In this document: one piece after another, positions 24,901 through 39,900 of the stretch
Layout: each line of letters opens with the position of its first letter
How positions within the stretch are numbered: the first letter of the stretch is position 1
Position numbers and translations under genes: made by a program
DNA from: Cyanoderma ruficeps
Lineage: Eukaryota > Chordata > Aves > Passeriformes > Timaliidae
Direction of reading: 5' to 3'
DNA: 64,000 nucleotides
NCBI GenBank assembly: GCA_008694505.1
Contig: VZDJ01000623.1
Span: 2,538,442-2,602,441 of the forward strand
Notes under the pieces: generated by a model
Database searches by the model: none
Told to the model about the DNA's origin: nothing
Seen by the model: the letters and a program-made list of their open reading frames with translations, nothing else

Positions 24901-27900
24901 CAGCCTAATCACTTATTTACTTTAAGAAAAAAATCAACTACAGTTAGCTGTATATTAAATTGAGAAAATAATTATTTATACCTGAAGATTTTCCAGCATC
25001 ATTTTATCCAAGGCCTGAATGAAGTCCTCATCCTCTGCACAAGGGACATGCTTCAGCCCTCCTCCTTTAATCATTACTTCCTATTGCAATGGGAAAAAAT
25101 TGTCCATTACATTAGTTTCAGAAATATGAATATTCAGTCTAGAAAAAAGTGAAAAATACCCTTATTGTTTCTGTATCATATAAAATCAAAAGGTTTATAG
25201 AACCAAATTGTTCAAGAAAGAAGATTTCAGCCTTTATTATCTTCTTGAAAGGCAGATTTACTAATTCATGGTCACTCTCAACATTCTGACAGACTCGTGT
25301 GTCTGTGTGTGCAGCTGCATGAACACATTCATGATATGGCAACAATAAAAAAAAAGTCTCTATCCTCAAGACATCTATTTTAATTCAATTTTCCATTAAG
25401 TCCATAAAGTTTGATGGTATTTTCAAGACAAAGACTACCCTTCAATTATCTGGAAAGCACAATATGACAACAAAAATGTCAGAAGTCAGCACCACAAAAC
25501 ATTGTTTTATAATGTTCATTGTTTCCTTACTATGTAACTGCAATTCAAGCTCAACCAGATGGGCTCTTTAGCTGCAAACTTATAATCTGCCAATCCCAAA
25601 TCTGTACTGTAGCAATTTCACACTTCTTGGCTTGTCTCCTTTTCTGTTTTAAGATCTAGTGAAGTGTAGTTGGCCTACCTTGTTGTATCCTATCAGTTTG
25701 CTACTATTGCTGGCACTGCAAAACCATCATTTACAAAGCATTTTCCAGTCTAGCTACCTGTGAAAGCTCACAGCCTTGTGAAAACATGTTGTAGTAAACT
25801 TGACAGCATAAAAATTTCCCAAAGGTAGTAACCAAAGTTTGCAAATATGAAAATAAGCTATAAAATGTTTTTGAAACAATAAGGAAGTCTCCTGGCTGTA
25901 TTGTCCCAGATATGTTATAAGCAGCACTGGCAAAAAACATTGAGTAAAGAAAACAAAGATGCAATTTCAATTCACTTATCTCCAGCTCAATACGTACTGT
26001 ATTCTCCTCATCGGTTTCATTTTCCTTATTGGAGTCTGTAAGATAATCGGTGTTTTCTTCCTCCTCTTCTTCACCCTCCTCTTCCTCATTGTCAGAGCCC
26101 TCCTGAAAAATTCAATTTTAACTGCTGACTATTTTAAAACAAGAAGGACAGCTGGTTCCTCAAACATTTTCCTAAACTTTTGATGTTACTTAGTTACGTC
26201 TTTGTGAATTTGTTTGGTTTGTTTTTTATTTAACGTTTGAGTCTGAACTCACTCAGCTTTATTACTAATTTCACAAATGTACAGCAGAAAACTGGGAGTA
26301 GTGGCTGATACATGCTGCCACTCAGAGGGAACCCCACAAGCTGGAGGAATGGAGTGGCAAGAACTCCTGAAGTCCAAGAAGGGAAATACAAAAATCTCCA
26401 GAAGTACCTTCCCCACCCTGCACTGTTTCTGATTCTATTGATACTAATTTATGGGTGAAGGCACAAACCAAGCCAAACTTCAGGACCTTTAATGCTGAGA
26501 GACATCTTTTGAAAGAAAGCTTATTTAGTAAATCAAGCAGCCCAAGCATACAGAGAAAAACTGTTCTCTATTTCCCTGATGAACTCATTTTCTTATAACA
26601 ATACCATTATCATGTCAACTTTGCTGTGTCATAGTGACAAGTCAGAACTTCTGTGTACTTGTGGGTTTTTTTTATTGGTTCCACCATTTTTGATTGCAAA
26701 TATTATTAGCACAGTAAACAAGGAAGGTTTTTATGCTCCATAAATCTTTTATTTATTCATATTGCATAGGCATACCCTGAACACCTGTTATTTTTCCTAA
26801 TGGCTGCTTTGACATTCAGTCAATACATCTGCTTTTACAACAGATAAAGAAAGTCATCTGAAAGTGACTTCTTTTTCATGCCAAAAGCTGAAGGTATCTT
26901 CTTGCTGAGAAGCAGCACATACCCTGAGCAAAGCTGCCAGGTTTAAGCTTCTGCCAAAATAAGGAATAAACCTCAGACTCTCAGTTTTCCATACACAGGG
27001 AACTGGGCTGGGAATATCCTCCCAGCACTGGCTGGGCTGTGCACACCCAGATTTCACCTGCTAACTCTGACTTTGAAGGGCTTCAGAAAGTAACAAGCAA
27101 TCAAAATCACTTCTTTCACATGAGGCAAGGTAAATTATTAAGTTCACCTCTTCTTCTGGCTCATTTACTTCACTTTCATTTCCAGATTGTTCCTCTGTCT
27201 CTGCTCCACCTTCCTCCTCTTCTTCATCCTCTTCCAGATTCTCTCCTTCCGTAATGGAATCCTTGGAATCTTTGTCATTCACAATTCCTGAAATTTGGAA
27301 AAAGAGAAAGATTTAGAACATTAACACATATAATCACTCAATGTGGAAGATCCTTCAAAAGCCCACTGTTACTGAGCACTAAAATTTCCCACTGGTCATA
27401 ATAATTGACTTCTGAATTAAACATTTCTTATATAGTTAACTTAGACATAAAGAGTAATAATGTCCTGTCACAAAAGGAGGAAAACATTAAGAGAGAATAT
27501 TTAAAGTCTCCCAGAGAACAGAAGCAGCTGTGCAAACTGCCTCAAAACATACTTAAATTAAATGTGGACCCTACTGAAACACACAACAAAATCTGAGTAC
27601 CAAACTACAGAGACTGCACAAAAACAGCAGAACACAGAGACAAGAAGCCCCTGTAGTCTTTACTGCAGTACTTCCCTCTACTGTCAATTAACAGCTTTGA
27701 AACAACAATTTTCTCAGCCTGTAATGAACCTTTATGACTCTCTCCTAATGCTCTGAGGCTGTATTGAACCTATGAGGATGGAGGTGCCTATCTGAAACCT
27801 CTGGGAAAGCAAAGTCTCTTCCCCAAATACAATCTGGTGTGCTCATCCTCCCTGCAGACAGGTCTGACAATTCTTACACTGTGTGTTTAGTTCATCTTGC

Positions 27901-30900
27901 AGTTTGTACTGCTGACCTGTTTGCCCTCTGTCCTTCAAGATGTTTGAGTTTACTCTGTGTATAAAATATCAAACATAAATCCTTTCTTTCAGTAAGGCAT
28001 TCTTCAATCTGTTATCTGTACCATTCCACAGAAGTGAAAAATCAGTTTTAGCTTTTTCCAGTGTTTCAGTGTCCAGTTTAGTCTTAGATATAGATTTCAA
28101 TCAGAATGTTTTTAAGAAATGAGCATGGTTCTGATTCAGGAAAAAAAATTAAGATCTGTTTTTAGAGAATGACTATTGCAATATTTAAGTCATCCAATGC
28201 AAAACCCCCAAACTTCCAGCATGCACTATTGTTCTCATACATTCTTTTTTTTTCCTTTTCTTAGTTTACAAAGCCACTTAATTCTCCAGAGGACTGCTGA
28301 TGTCAGACTTCTAGGCCACTGTTTTTTCTAGGAATTTAGTGAGGAGTCAACACAGTCACTATTGAAGTTGTCATTCCTTTTTTGACATTACAGCAACTGC
28401 ACTGAGGCCCAGCCATTAGTGTGAAGTCTTGTGAATCTCCTGTTAACTGCAGGCAGGAAATGCTGAGTACCTTTCAAAAGAATATTACAGTTTATATAAT
28501 TTGTTGTGTATTTCTTCTCGGTTATCATTTTGAGAGCATGAAAACCATGGGTTTAGATCACACCATAGGGGAATTCTAACCTGCTTCTCAGTTACTACAT
28601 AGGGAATTTCAAGGCATGACAATTAAATGAAGAGCATATTAAAAAAAGTTCCTCCTAAAACAGAAGTTGCAGCCTTTTATGTGGCTATTAGATATATTCA
28701 TCCTACTGAGTTCAAGGATTATTCTTAAAAATTGAACGTGTCCAAGTAGGTGAAGTGCTCAAATTAACACTTAAAAAGTGTAACATTTACATACAAAATC
28801 TTTTAATGAACAAGCTTGTTTTCAAATAAAAATGGAAGATTAGAAAACAATTTCATTTAACAAGTAATGAGTACAGTAGTATCCAACATTTTCTAAGAAT
28901 GGTTATGTACAAGAGGTTTAAAGGTTAATATGATGGTAACAGTTTCAGATACTCACTAATCAGTATATTTTCAACTGAACTGTGCTGCCAGCTCAACTGT
29001 TTGCTCCTGAAATTAGTGTGATTCCTACATTCTTCTGATTAAGTTAATGATTTTCTTCCTCATCATTTGCACCATGTGACTCCATAAATTAATAAACAAA
29101 CACACACACTTCTGCTCTGTAAATACTATTATATTAAGAGTATTTATATTAGCTATTTTTTACAACATCTACTATTTTAGAGTTATGGAGATTCTGTATG
29201 GTATCTATGATGATTAGAAAGAAACATGCAAAAAAGTTACAAGAATATTTCTATCATGAAAATGAATTATCATAACAATAACAATAGTTATCTATAACCA
29301 ATATAAAGAGACAACTTTAAGAACTACAGGAATTGTCAAAAGTACCTAATTTCCTTTGCACATTTTCTTACCCAATTTTATTAAGAATTCTCGTTCCAAG
29401 TCTTGCACCTGTCTGACAGCTTCTTCCAGAGAATTGCAGAGCTTTATCTTTGGTCTCAGCAGTTCCAGTGTATCACTGATCATATAGTCTATGTCTATAG
29501 GAAAAGGGTGGTCTTTTGTCCAAACATCCAGACTTTTTTTCCACCACACATAGCGCTGGAATACCAAATATTGAAATCAATTATATGCACACTGACGGTT
29601 ATAAACCATTTAAGTTATGAAGTTTAAAATGCCCTGTTTGTACAGTAAAAAAATGCGAAAGCTTTTATGTCACTACTCTCCTATTTCATATACTATTGGA
29701 TATTTTGATATCACTAAAACCTGTTTAGTAACACTGGATATCACAAACAGTAAGAATCATAACTACTGTTACAAGTATGAAGATTGAACAAAAGAGCCCT
29801 GAGAAGAAACTGCCTCTCAGGGTAAACTCCTTCAAAAAGAGATGACCACTCAACATCCAGCCAGCTTCTGATTCCTTCCCCCAAATATTTTCAAGAAAAT
29901 GAATTTTCATGTTATGGGGAAAGCAGGGGCGACATCATAAAATAATCTTTGGACTGCAGCCAGCTTCAAATGCCTTATCCAGTTTGCTTTACAACCAATT
30001 CACATATACCTCTTACAGTGCCATTGTATAAAATAAATGCTGATTTTAAGTGAACCTAACAGTAGAACTTGAGAACTAAGGTGCTGCAAAAACTGCATCT
30101 GAAAATGAAGTAATATGAGTAACAGAATCTTACTTAAGAGATCACATGCTCAGGAAGAAGGCTTGCTGAAATTATTAGGTACAACAGAAACATAATGATG
30201 TCTTCCCCAAAACATTTATTTTTGCATTTAGAAATCAGACCATATACTGTGAGCAGTCTGGTCTAGTGGGAGGTGTCCCTGCCCATGGCAGGAGGTTTGA
30301 ACAAGGTGACCCTTGAAGTCCCTTACAACCCAAACCATTCTGAGGTTCTACACTTCAAAACATCATTTTACACCTTGCATGCAGATGAGTGATTTGTATC
30401 CTTAAGGTTTGAAATAAGTTATCACCTTAATTTTAGTTTTTTGATACCTTTGTTTTAGTATAAATTATAGAGAAAAGCAGAAAGAAAAAGAAATTAAATC
30501 CAGCAAGTTTTAGCGTGAATTCCATGGTCTGGAATTCCTCATTTCAGTGTTTAAACACTCATTATGAAATCTTTCTCCCACTTCATTACATTTACAGAGT
30601 CAGAACTATCTTTACTGCAATTTGGATCCATTACCTCTCATCCTTTCACCGTGCATGCCTGAGAAATATCTGACTCCTCTTTTTCTACAAAAACCATTGG
30701 AACCATTTAGCAGCCTAAATAATCTTCTCTTCTTCAAGTTCAGCAAACCTCAGTGTGAGCAACGAGCACCTCCTGATCATTTTAGCGTAACTCAACATAT
30801 CACTTGAAACTAAAACTGCTACCAGACAGACAAGATTCTACAATGAACAGTGCTAGAGAACAATGAGATAAATACATACCAGACTGACTCATATTAGCTT

Positions 30901-33900
30901 GTTAAAGAACATTTAGAGTTCTGCATAAAATTTAGAATACCTGAAAATATACAAGGAAGCAATCAAGTTTTCGCTTGCTGGATCCTCTGTCAAAATACTG
31001 CCCACAGGTATCGAGGATAGTACAGACAAGTCTGATTCTGAAAAGATGCTCTGGAGGGTCCAGTGGACTAGGACTGCCATCAGGGTTCACACCAAACGAG
31101 GTGAAGGAATAGAGAGTTCTAAATATTACAGCTGACTCCACCATTCGGTAATTGTAAAGCTCCCCCAGAAACTTGGCACTGCTGATCCGCCGTTGGTTGA
31201 ACTTTGGCTGATTAACCTTTATCACAAAAGAACAAGAAAATTCACTCTATCGTGCAGACACAACAGAAAACTAAAATACCCAAACCCAACCAACATTTCA
31301 CAAAGGTATAAAGTGTATAAAAAAGTGTATAAAAAAGAATTTCTTATAATAAAGGATGGTTATTTATGGCTACATACATTACACAAAAGTAGACACTAAA
31401 AAGTAGTTATGAAAGCTGGTCAGCTAGTATTTAAGTTCCAATACATTTAGCATACACTCCACCTTAAATCTATGATGATTTTTCATCACCCAGAGAATTC
31501 TTGTAATTTTAACAACTTTTAAAACATGGACTGGTCTCCAAAGTCACTTGGAAGTTGTATAGATCTGTCTACACTGTCAAAGAATAAATTCTATGGCCTT
31601 ACTATGATAAGGGAGGCAAAACAATTGTCTTAAGTAATGTTGTCAGTTTGGTTTTGTTGGGGTTTTTTTCAGTACAGTTATTCTATTAATTTAAATAAAC
31701 CTATACAAAGCAAATAACTGAGGTAGAAAAGTCGTCAGACGAAAACAAAAACAGAACTCAAGGATTCCTTTCTTTAAGCACAATTATTTTCATTTTCCTT
31801 TCAACATAAACGGATGAGTAGAGCTGAGCAAGAATACTGATAGTTTACCTCCATTCCTAGTCGAATATCCTCTAGCACTCCATCCACAACATGAATTCCA
31901 ACATCTTCCTGGTAAAGGACCAACCCTGCTAAGAGGTTGGCTACACAGTGAATACTATTATATTTCACATTCCAGATGTTGATCATACAGCATATAACAT
32001 AGTCCTTAACTTCTGCATCCTGCCAAGGCAGCTTGCGCATCTGTCTCAGGACCTAAACCAAATTTTAAGACAAGCTTCACATTTTAGCAGGTAAAATATC
32101 AAGATGCTCCTTGTCATCCCCCCCCCGTGGCTATGGAAGGCTTAATGTACATAACCCAACTGTTGTCCTTGAGCTATTGATCGAGCTGTTCAAGGCTGTT
32201 CCATCATTTCCTTGCTTTTACAGTCTGGATTTAACTGAAGCCTTTTGTCCCTTACTCTCCCAACACAATGTATAGAACACAATGATTCTCATCTCACTCT
32301 CCCTTTGTTCAGCATTTGATGCTGTTGAGAACATACGTCCAAAAGTGGAGCTTCTACATGTTCCAACAAAAGCAATTAAATCATTTTATATTCATGAATA
32401 CAAAAATGATCCCTCTTTCTTGCAACTGAAAAAACCAAAGCTCTCCCCAAACCTTTTCCAAAGTTACCACTACTCCACTTTCAGTAAAAACTGTATTAAA
32501 GATTTTGAAAGGATTTACCTTCTCTGTGGTGACCTTGGAGAGATCCTTGTAAAGAAGCTTACGGATATATTCCTGCAAAGGAGGACGTTTTTTCTTCACA
32601 GTTTTTTCAGCTGGAGGGGGATTACAGTAGTAATAGGCATTTTCTACCATTGTAACATAGCGTGCATCAAGATGCATTGCTTGTTTTTTCCTCATCATTT
32701 GTTCCTGGAAACAAATGCAAATGACCAGTTAGAGATGCTGACATAACACATTTTCAAGCCAAAGGCTTTTAGAGTTACATTTAGGACACAGTAAATATGA
32801 AAGGTTGCAGAAAAGTAAGTTAAAAGCTTGGGTAGAGAGAAAAAAAGACAAAGTACATATACATGGTTCTGTGCTGCTCTTTCCATGGTCATTTTTCTTT
32901 ATGATCCTTATTTTTATAATGGTTCACCTGTGGTTTCGGAAAAGTATTTAAGATTTAACTCAAAATCTTAATGCTATTGTTCAGATAAATGGATCATAAG
33001 ACTACTAGGAATTCTGTCTAAAACATTATTTAACCAGATTTTATTTAACTAAAGTAGCTGAAAAACTGATGTCTTGGCAAAAACACAGTGAATCATGATA
33101 AGACTGGCAATCTACTTTTTACATCATCATGTAACTCCAGAGTTTTTGATGTTTTTATTTAAATTTCCAAAGGTTTAGACAACAGAATTTTCCTTATTCC
33201 ATCCTCCATTGCTGCTGTTTATTCAAGCAGAATCAACTGTAAGAAAAGTAGTATCAACCATAAAATGATGTTTCAGGAAAAATCAGACAAGTAAGAGTCA
33301 ACACTAATTACTGTGCTTAATTGTCAGGATTGTCCTGATTTTCCTCACTCAATACAGTCTTTTCTCCATACTTCATTTTAGCAATGTAAATTAAAGTTTA
33401 TCTTGTGGGGTTTAAAAATTTCTTTTATCTAAAAATTCTGTACAAGGACTAAAATAGCAGATCTAATATGCAGATTTTTACAGTTGAGGATGAACTTAAT
33501 TCCATTATTAAATACTTTTTAGTATGTATCTGTGTATTTATATGTGTATAGTTGTAATTCTGCATGAAATTTCGATGTATATCATATGATCCTATATACT
33601 CTAAATCACTCTATGGTGGTTCATCAGGAAACTCCACCTGTTTAAACTTTATTATTTACTAGAGACTGGCTACACAGTAATTTAAAACTTCAAACAGACA
33701 AATAAAATTAATATTGTAAGTATTGTTTTGTTCCCACACAAATGTAAGTATATCCATTCAGGCAGTCCGGTAAACCAACCAAGAGTTTAAACCTCTTTTG
33801 ATTATTGGTGAGAAAGCACTATTTTTCATGCCTTTCCAGTAAACCTGAATAATTTAAAATTTCTTTTACAAGGCAGCGATTCAGTTCAACTGAAATGTCA

Positions 33901-36900
33901 ATGTACTCAAACAGCTCCTTTACCCAGAGTTTCAGCTGCTAATTCAATGAGGAAGAGTAGCTTTGTGTAACATGGTAACCCAACAAATAATGTCATTTTC
34001 TTCCTGGATTTCAATCATCTATCACCAGGAAGGTCTCCATCTGACACCAACCCTAAGGCATTTCATTCTTAACCTTTTCCACGACACAAATGGTCTTTCC
34101 TTTCATTCCCTGTGAGACTGTTCCTTTCCAAATGGGAAATTTCTGGCAGCACATTTTCCTACCGGCACCTCACAGATGCACAGCACTTAACAACTGAGTA
34201 CATAAATTGTTTTACATGGGGAAAAAACACTTAAGAGTAGAAAATGCCCAAACTTTACAATGTCATATATGTTAATGTTACCTTTGAAAACTTTTCATCT
34301 TTTCTAGACAGATCAGGAGAAAATACACCTTTGCTGCCTTAAAGGCATTGATCATGCAGTACTATAAACTGAAAAATGAAGTGGGTCAAAGTGAAGCAGA
34401 ACAGAGAAAATGGCAGAAGGGCTTGCAAGTAACATTTTATACCCCTAAACCAACGTAATTTGTGTATTTTCCTGTTATAAAAATTGTACATTTTACTGTA
34501 AATCATAGTTTATAATAAAAATGTTTCTTCACAGAAGAGACAATATGCATTACCTGAAGCCTCAACATCACTGTAATTTATTGGGCTTTGAGCAGTCCCC
34601 AGTGTGTGTTCTAACTGTAAGTGGGTTATATAAGTCTTAATCTTTACTTACTAAAAACCTTCAGCATTTCAAGAAACTGTTTCAGTCCTTTTTCAACTAA
34701 GGCACCAGACAGGCAGGAAAGAGAAATCATAATGGTACACTGCTAGTAGTAACAAAAACCTTCATGCCATTCAGAATAAAAAAGCCAAGGCCTGAGGTCC
34801 AAAGTGCTTTAAGCTCATCAGCTACTTTGGGTCTTTGTTTTACTAGGCTGAAATGAAGAACTACACAGGTAAAGCATTACACTTGAAGATTAGGTTTCTG
34901 ACTTTCCCTTTGATAAAAACAGACCACAAACAACATTAAAGTATCCATGTTAAAATAGTAAAACTGTTTGGGTTTTTCTTCTTGGTGAGTAGCAAAATCT
35001 CCCTGCACGTAGCATATTGCAGAAGCATTTCAAAAGAAAATGTGGTGACCATTAGGGGAAAAAAAAAAAGAAAGAAGTAACTAATCAAAACCTAAGCATC
35101 ATGAGAAATCCAATTTTGGAAAGCATTTCAGCATGGCTGACATTTAAACATCAGATTACAGCAAGATACTGAAACTGTTCAGCTCCTCCTTGCCTTTACT
35201 ACCTGCACTGCTCTGCCCTGCTACTCGTTCTGACAGCTCAAAATTGGAATTTTTACTTTCCTAGAAGCACATTATTGAATTAACACAGTTCTACATGAAC
35301 TGCATTTACTTTACCACAGCCTCTGCCTGTACAAACAACATCTCCCACAGTTTCAACACCAGCAGTAAAAGCAGTCATACCAAGAAGGAAGTCACCATGC
35401 AGCTTAAGTTCAGTGTATTTACCAACACAAGTGATCTGGCCCTTAAGCTTAAGACAATTTCTAAGTTAAATGATTAAAAATGCATCAGGAAGTTTTTAAT
35501 TCTAGAATTTCAAATATTCTTTCAGCAAAACTGCAACAGTATAATACAAGAACTTGACACTTTAACTTGTTTATGTTACAGAAACATAGATCAAAATAAA
35601 GCTGAGCTTCCTTTCAAAGCTCCAATTCAAATAACTCCTGTATCAACTGATCTATCCTAAAGCCAATCTAGTTTTACATTAGTATTTTAAATTACATAAA
35701 GGACACTGAATTTGAAAGATTTGCCAAAAAGACCATTACTAGAAATAAACACTGTCCTAATAAAAGAAGCATCTCTAAATAATTTGCAAAACGTGAAGTA
35801 GTTCCACAAAACCAGGATATGATCCCTAAATGTTTTTCCAGAAAAAGTTACTTATTGCCACTAAATGTGTGATGCCCTTATAGAACACTTTAGTTCTCAA
35901 TAACTAATTTTTCCTTAATTATTTTTAAAATCCATTCTTAACTATGACTTTCTTTCACACCAGGACAAAGCACCATTGTCTTTAACAGGAGACATGCAGC
36001 CTGTTTTGGAACCTAATTACAAAATACATCATCAGCAGTAAAGATTAGGAGCAATAATTATTTAGAGGATCAACAGGCCTTAATTCTACCCATAAGAGTA
36101 GATCAGCTTTACAATTGCTTAGATTTTTAACACAAGATTTTTATCAGCTTGCTTTGGGAGAAATCTTTTTCACAGTTCACACTAACTTGTACAATAAGAC
36201 TATGATCCAATTTGTGTAAGACTATTTAAGTCAAAATTAATCTCTGTAGGTTTTTTAGGGGAATGTTAGAAGACGCAGCTATTAAGATGGCTGCAGGATA
36301 TAAATCTATTTAGCCTATTTTACATCTTAATAAATAGATATTCCAAACTTATTTGCCATCTTCCACCTTCTCCTGGCTCCTCAATGCATAAGAAAAGACT
36401 ACTTATCCAAAACCTTGTGAGGCTTTAAGCCTCAGTAATTCAAACAGGGTTTGTGGTTTGTCTTGCACTTCACAGTTAAGCCACGTTTAGCATTCATCCA
36501 GCAGATTCCAGCAATCCAGCTGACAGTCAGCATTTTTGGAGTGCATAACACTACTAGCAGTCACTTACAAAAACCAGTTCTGGTATAAGTATTTAATTTT
36601 TCCTGACTTCTAAAATTTTTATTAACTACAAAAAAAGTGACAGCAAGGAGTGAAATGCCTTTTAAAGGTACTGGAACAGGGTTTTCAAGGGAAAAACGCT
36701 TGATTATGGAAAGGAATATATTTCACAATACAACACATCAGCTGGCAAACCTTTAGAAAATTGAGATTCAAACCTCTCAAGATAGAAAGTACAGAACTAC
36801 AAAAAGCAAGAGCCAACAAACTGGCAGTTAATTTGCTTGTTTTAACTTGCCCATCTCTTTCCTCTCAGGACTGTATCACCTCAACAGATGTTCTGCCATT

Positions 36901-39900
36901 CAAAGAGGTTCAGAAAAAAACAGTATTTTGTGGACAAAAATAGTAGAACAACAAACCCAAGTATGCAACTTCTTCTCCATTAACTAGAGCATGAGAAGAG
37001 AGACTACTGGTTTAAGAGAATCTATCTTTGAAGGTCTTCTTCAACCACGCCTGACTTAGTCTCTTGCCCTGGACACAGAGTTTTAGGATTGTCTCCCACC
37101 AAGTCAATAAATATCTTAAGGTTTTTTTATTTTTTATTCAGTTCTTGTTATTTATAAAGTCTTTGCCAGCACTCCTCCAGACTCACAGATCCCAATTCTA
37201 ACCTTATTTTAATTCCCACTCTCTATTTCTAAAACTGCTTCTCTTATTGTCTTCATAAACTTTTTTTTTTCACATTTAGAACCCCAGATCATTATACAGG
37301 ACATAGAAACCACCTCTTGCATAAATGTCTTCACTTCCACTTGAAATCATGTCTGGCTCCATTCACCACTATTTTTCCCCTCCAACATTATTTCAGGCAT
37401 GTCTAGGTACAGCTACAATATTTTCAACCTCATCCTCTGGGTTTGCCCTGTCTCTGAATTACAGAAGCAACAGCTTTTTACTTCAGAAATTGAATTCTTT
37501 TTCTTACATTTTCTTTCAAGTCATGAAGAGGTTTTTAGGTCAACTGGAGTTTTTGAGAATAATTTCAAAAAGAAGTGATTGCTTCAGATCAGAACATGAC
37601 TCCCTCCCCCATAAGACAACAATTTTTCTCTTACCAAAAGGACACTGGTTCTTAAGTGAGATTCTGGTGACCTGAAGAGGAATCTTCCACAGGTTTCCAG
37701 CAAGGTACACGCCATTTCAATGTGGTGATGAGAGAAGTCTGACAGAAGCATCTGGTATGTATTTACATAAAAGCACAGCTTGTTAAACATCTTTTTCAGC
37801 TGCAGAAAACATTAAGTTTTATTTATCTACCAGACTGGACACTATGCTGGTGTTCTAGATTCTTTATGGAATAAATGCAAATGGATTTCACTGATCAGAT
37901 GTTAGGACTGGCAAGGCCCTGGCACAGGTTGCCCAAAGAAGCTGAAGATGCCCCATGCCTGGAAGTGTCCAAGGCCAGGTTGGATGGAGCTCTGAGCAAT
38001 CAGGTCTAGGTGAAAGGTGCACCTGGCCAAGACAGGAGGGTTGGAACCAGATGATCTTTAAGGTCCCAGCCAACCCAAACCATCCTATGAATATTCAAAA
38101 GATTCATCTCATTTTAAAATTCTTAGAACAGTCTACAGACCCCAAATTCAGGCTTCAGAACAGAATGTTTTGAAAGACTGACAGAAAAACCCCACCCAAA
38201 CTACCCAATAATACTGCACACGGGTACAGTAAGCTCAGAGCACACCTACCTGCACTGTTTTAAGTTAAGCAATAACTATAATTAATACAGCTTTGCATTT
38301 TACAGCATTTTATAGACAAGAGAAGTGAAATTATGAGTGATTATGATTTCTTTAGGAGTTCAGCTTTTATATCTAACAAGTCAAGCAATAGAAACTACTG
38401 AGAAAGTGATCTAAGCTGTGAGTCTCAAGCATCTTTTATTAAAGGCACTTTTAAAAAAAACCCCTATTTTTAATTTGGGACTTGGTATCAAAGTTTGAAT
38501 GTTTATCAGCATGCAAAGTGAGATGATGTGCCTAGAGATTAATGCTTCCCAGAGATGTTTTGTTCCTCAACAAACAAAAGCACCTGCTAAAATGGCATAA
38601 AAAGCCTCTCCTTGCATCACTGAAATGCTTTTTACCTCCAGTCCCTCTCCCTTACTGTTATTTTCTCCTCAAAAACATTCATTGAAATCAATATTATGGA
38701 AGTTTTGCCAAGTACAGCAGATCAAGAAGTAGCAATGTCTGCCATACTTAAAAAGAAAATGATGAACACTTTGCTTATGTCCAAATGTAGAAGTTTAATA
38801 TATTCCTCCCATTAGAAGACATGAAACATTCTAACTTCCATAGCAGCTATAAAAGTCTCCTCAAACACAGCAGCCACAGACACCAGGGTTTAAAACATCC
38901 CAGGTAATAAATTCAGGTAACATCAGCAGCAGGTAAGTGAAGAGGAATAGGATGGGGACACATTATCAGCAAACACAGGAGTACAGGACTATCACAACAC
39001 CAACCTTTAAACAGTGGAGAGTATCGTTTTTGGAGAACATCTTAAACTTGGTAAGCTCACCAATAAATCTCACAGTTTTATTCTTGGTTTCAATGTTGAT
39101 CTGGTCCTTTTTTCTTACCTAAAAAACAATCCAAAAAATTGACTGTAGGCCCTCCAAAATACCCACTTCTTCTAAATTAATTTGATCTGAACATGCACAA
39201 AATACACTTAGGAATTCAGCAGGTTTTGGTATTGGTTTGGTTCCTCAAGCTCCACCTTTACTTCTCACTGGGTTTCCTAAAACTCTCCCTATGCCTTTGT
39301 TTCTTCAGAAGATTTTCAATTCTTTTCCTCATCTCCACACTCCCCAAAACAATTAATTCCTCTAGCATACCTACAGCCATAAATCCTCCTCCTTTGACAC
39401 ACTGAAGTAGTGATAAAGTATTTTAGATTCTATACTTTCAGAACCAGTAAAAAGTCTCTACATGAATAGGGCCACTTGTACAGTCCTCAAGGAAATATTA
39501 AGCATTGATGGCTTTTTCAAGTCACATTGAGTAATGTGCAGACTTTTAAAATCACTGACATTCAGCATAAATTTTAGAACAAAGCACAAATATATATCTA
39601 CGTCTAACCATAACCTGCAAAATAAAAAATTGTATTTCCCCAAGAGAAAGAGGTTTTTCTGAGAAAGTTAACACAGTTAAGATTCAAGTAAGTCTGAGCA
39701 ATTTATAGACATTTTTACTGTCAATATTAGAAAAAAAAATGAAATCTGTGACACAAAACTCAGAAAATGCTGAAGGAATCATCACTGTGCAGCATAACAA
39801 GTTTGGTTACAACACTTTAAAGAAAGTGAGGAAAACGACACTGAAAAAGACATTTGTGTAGAAAATTTTGATAGATGAAAATTGTAAAATCTAACTTGAA

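Noticed and set aside
32282..32746. A 154-residue plus-strand open frame
   Set aside because: It is antisense to UPF2 exon 11 and its flanking intron, with no recognisable domain.
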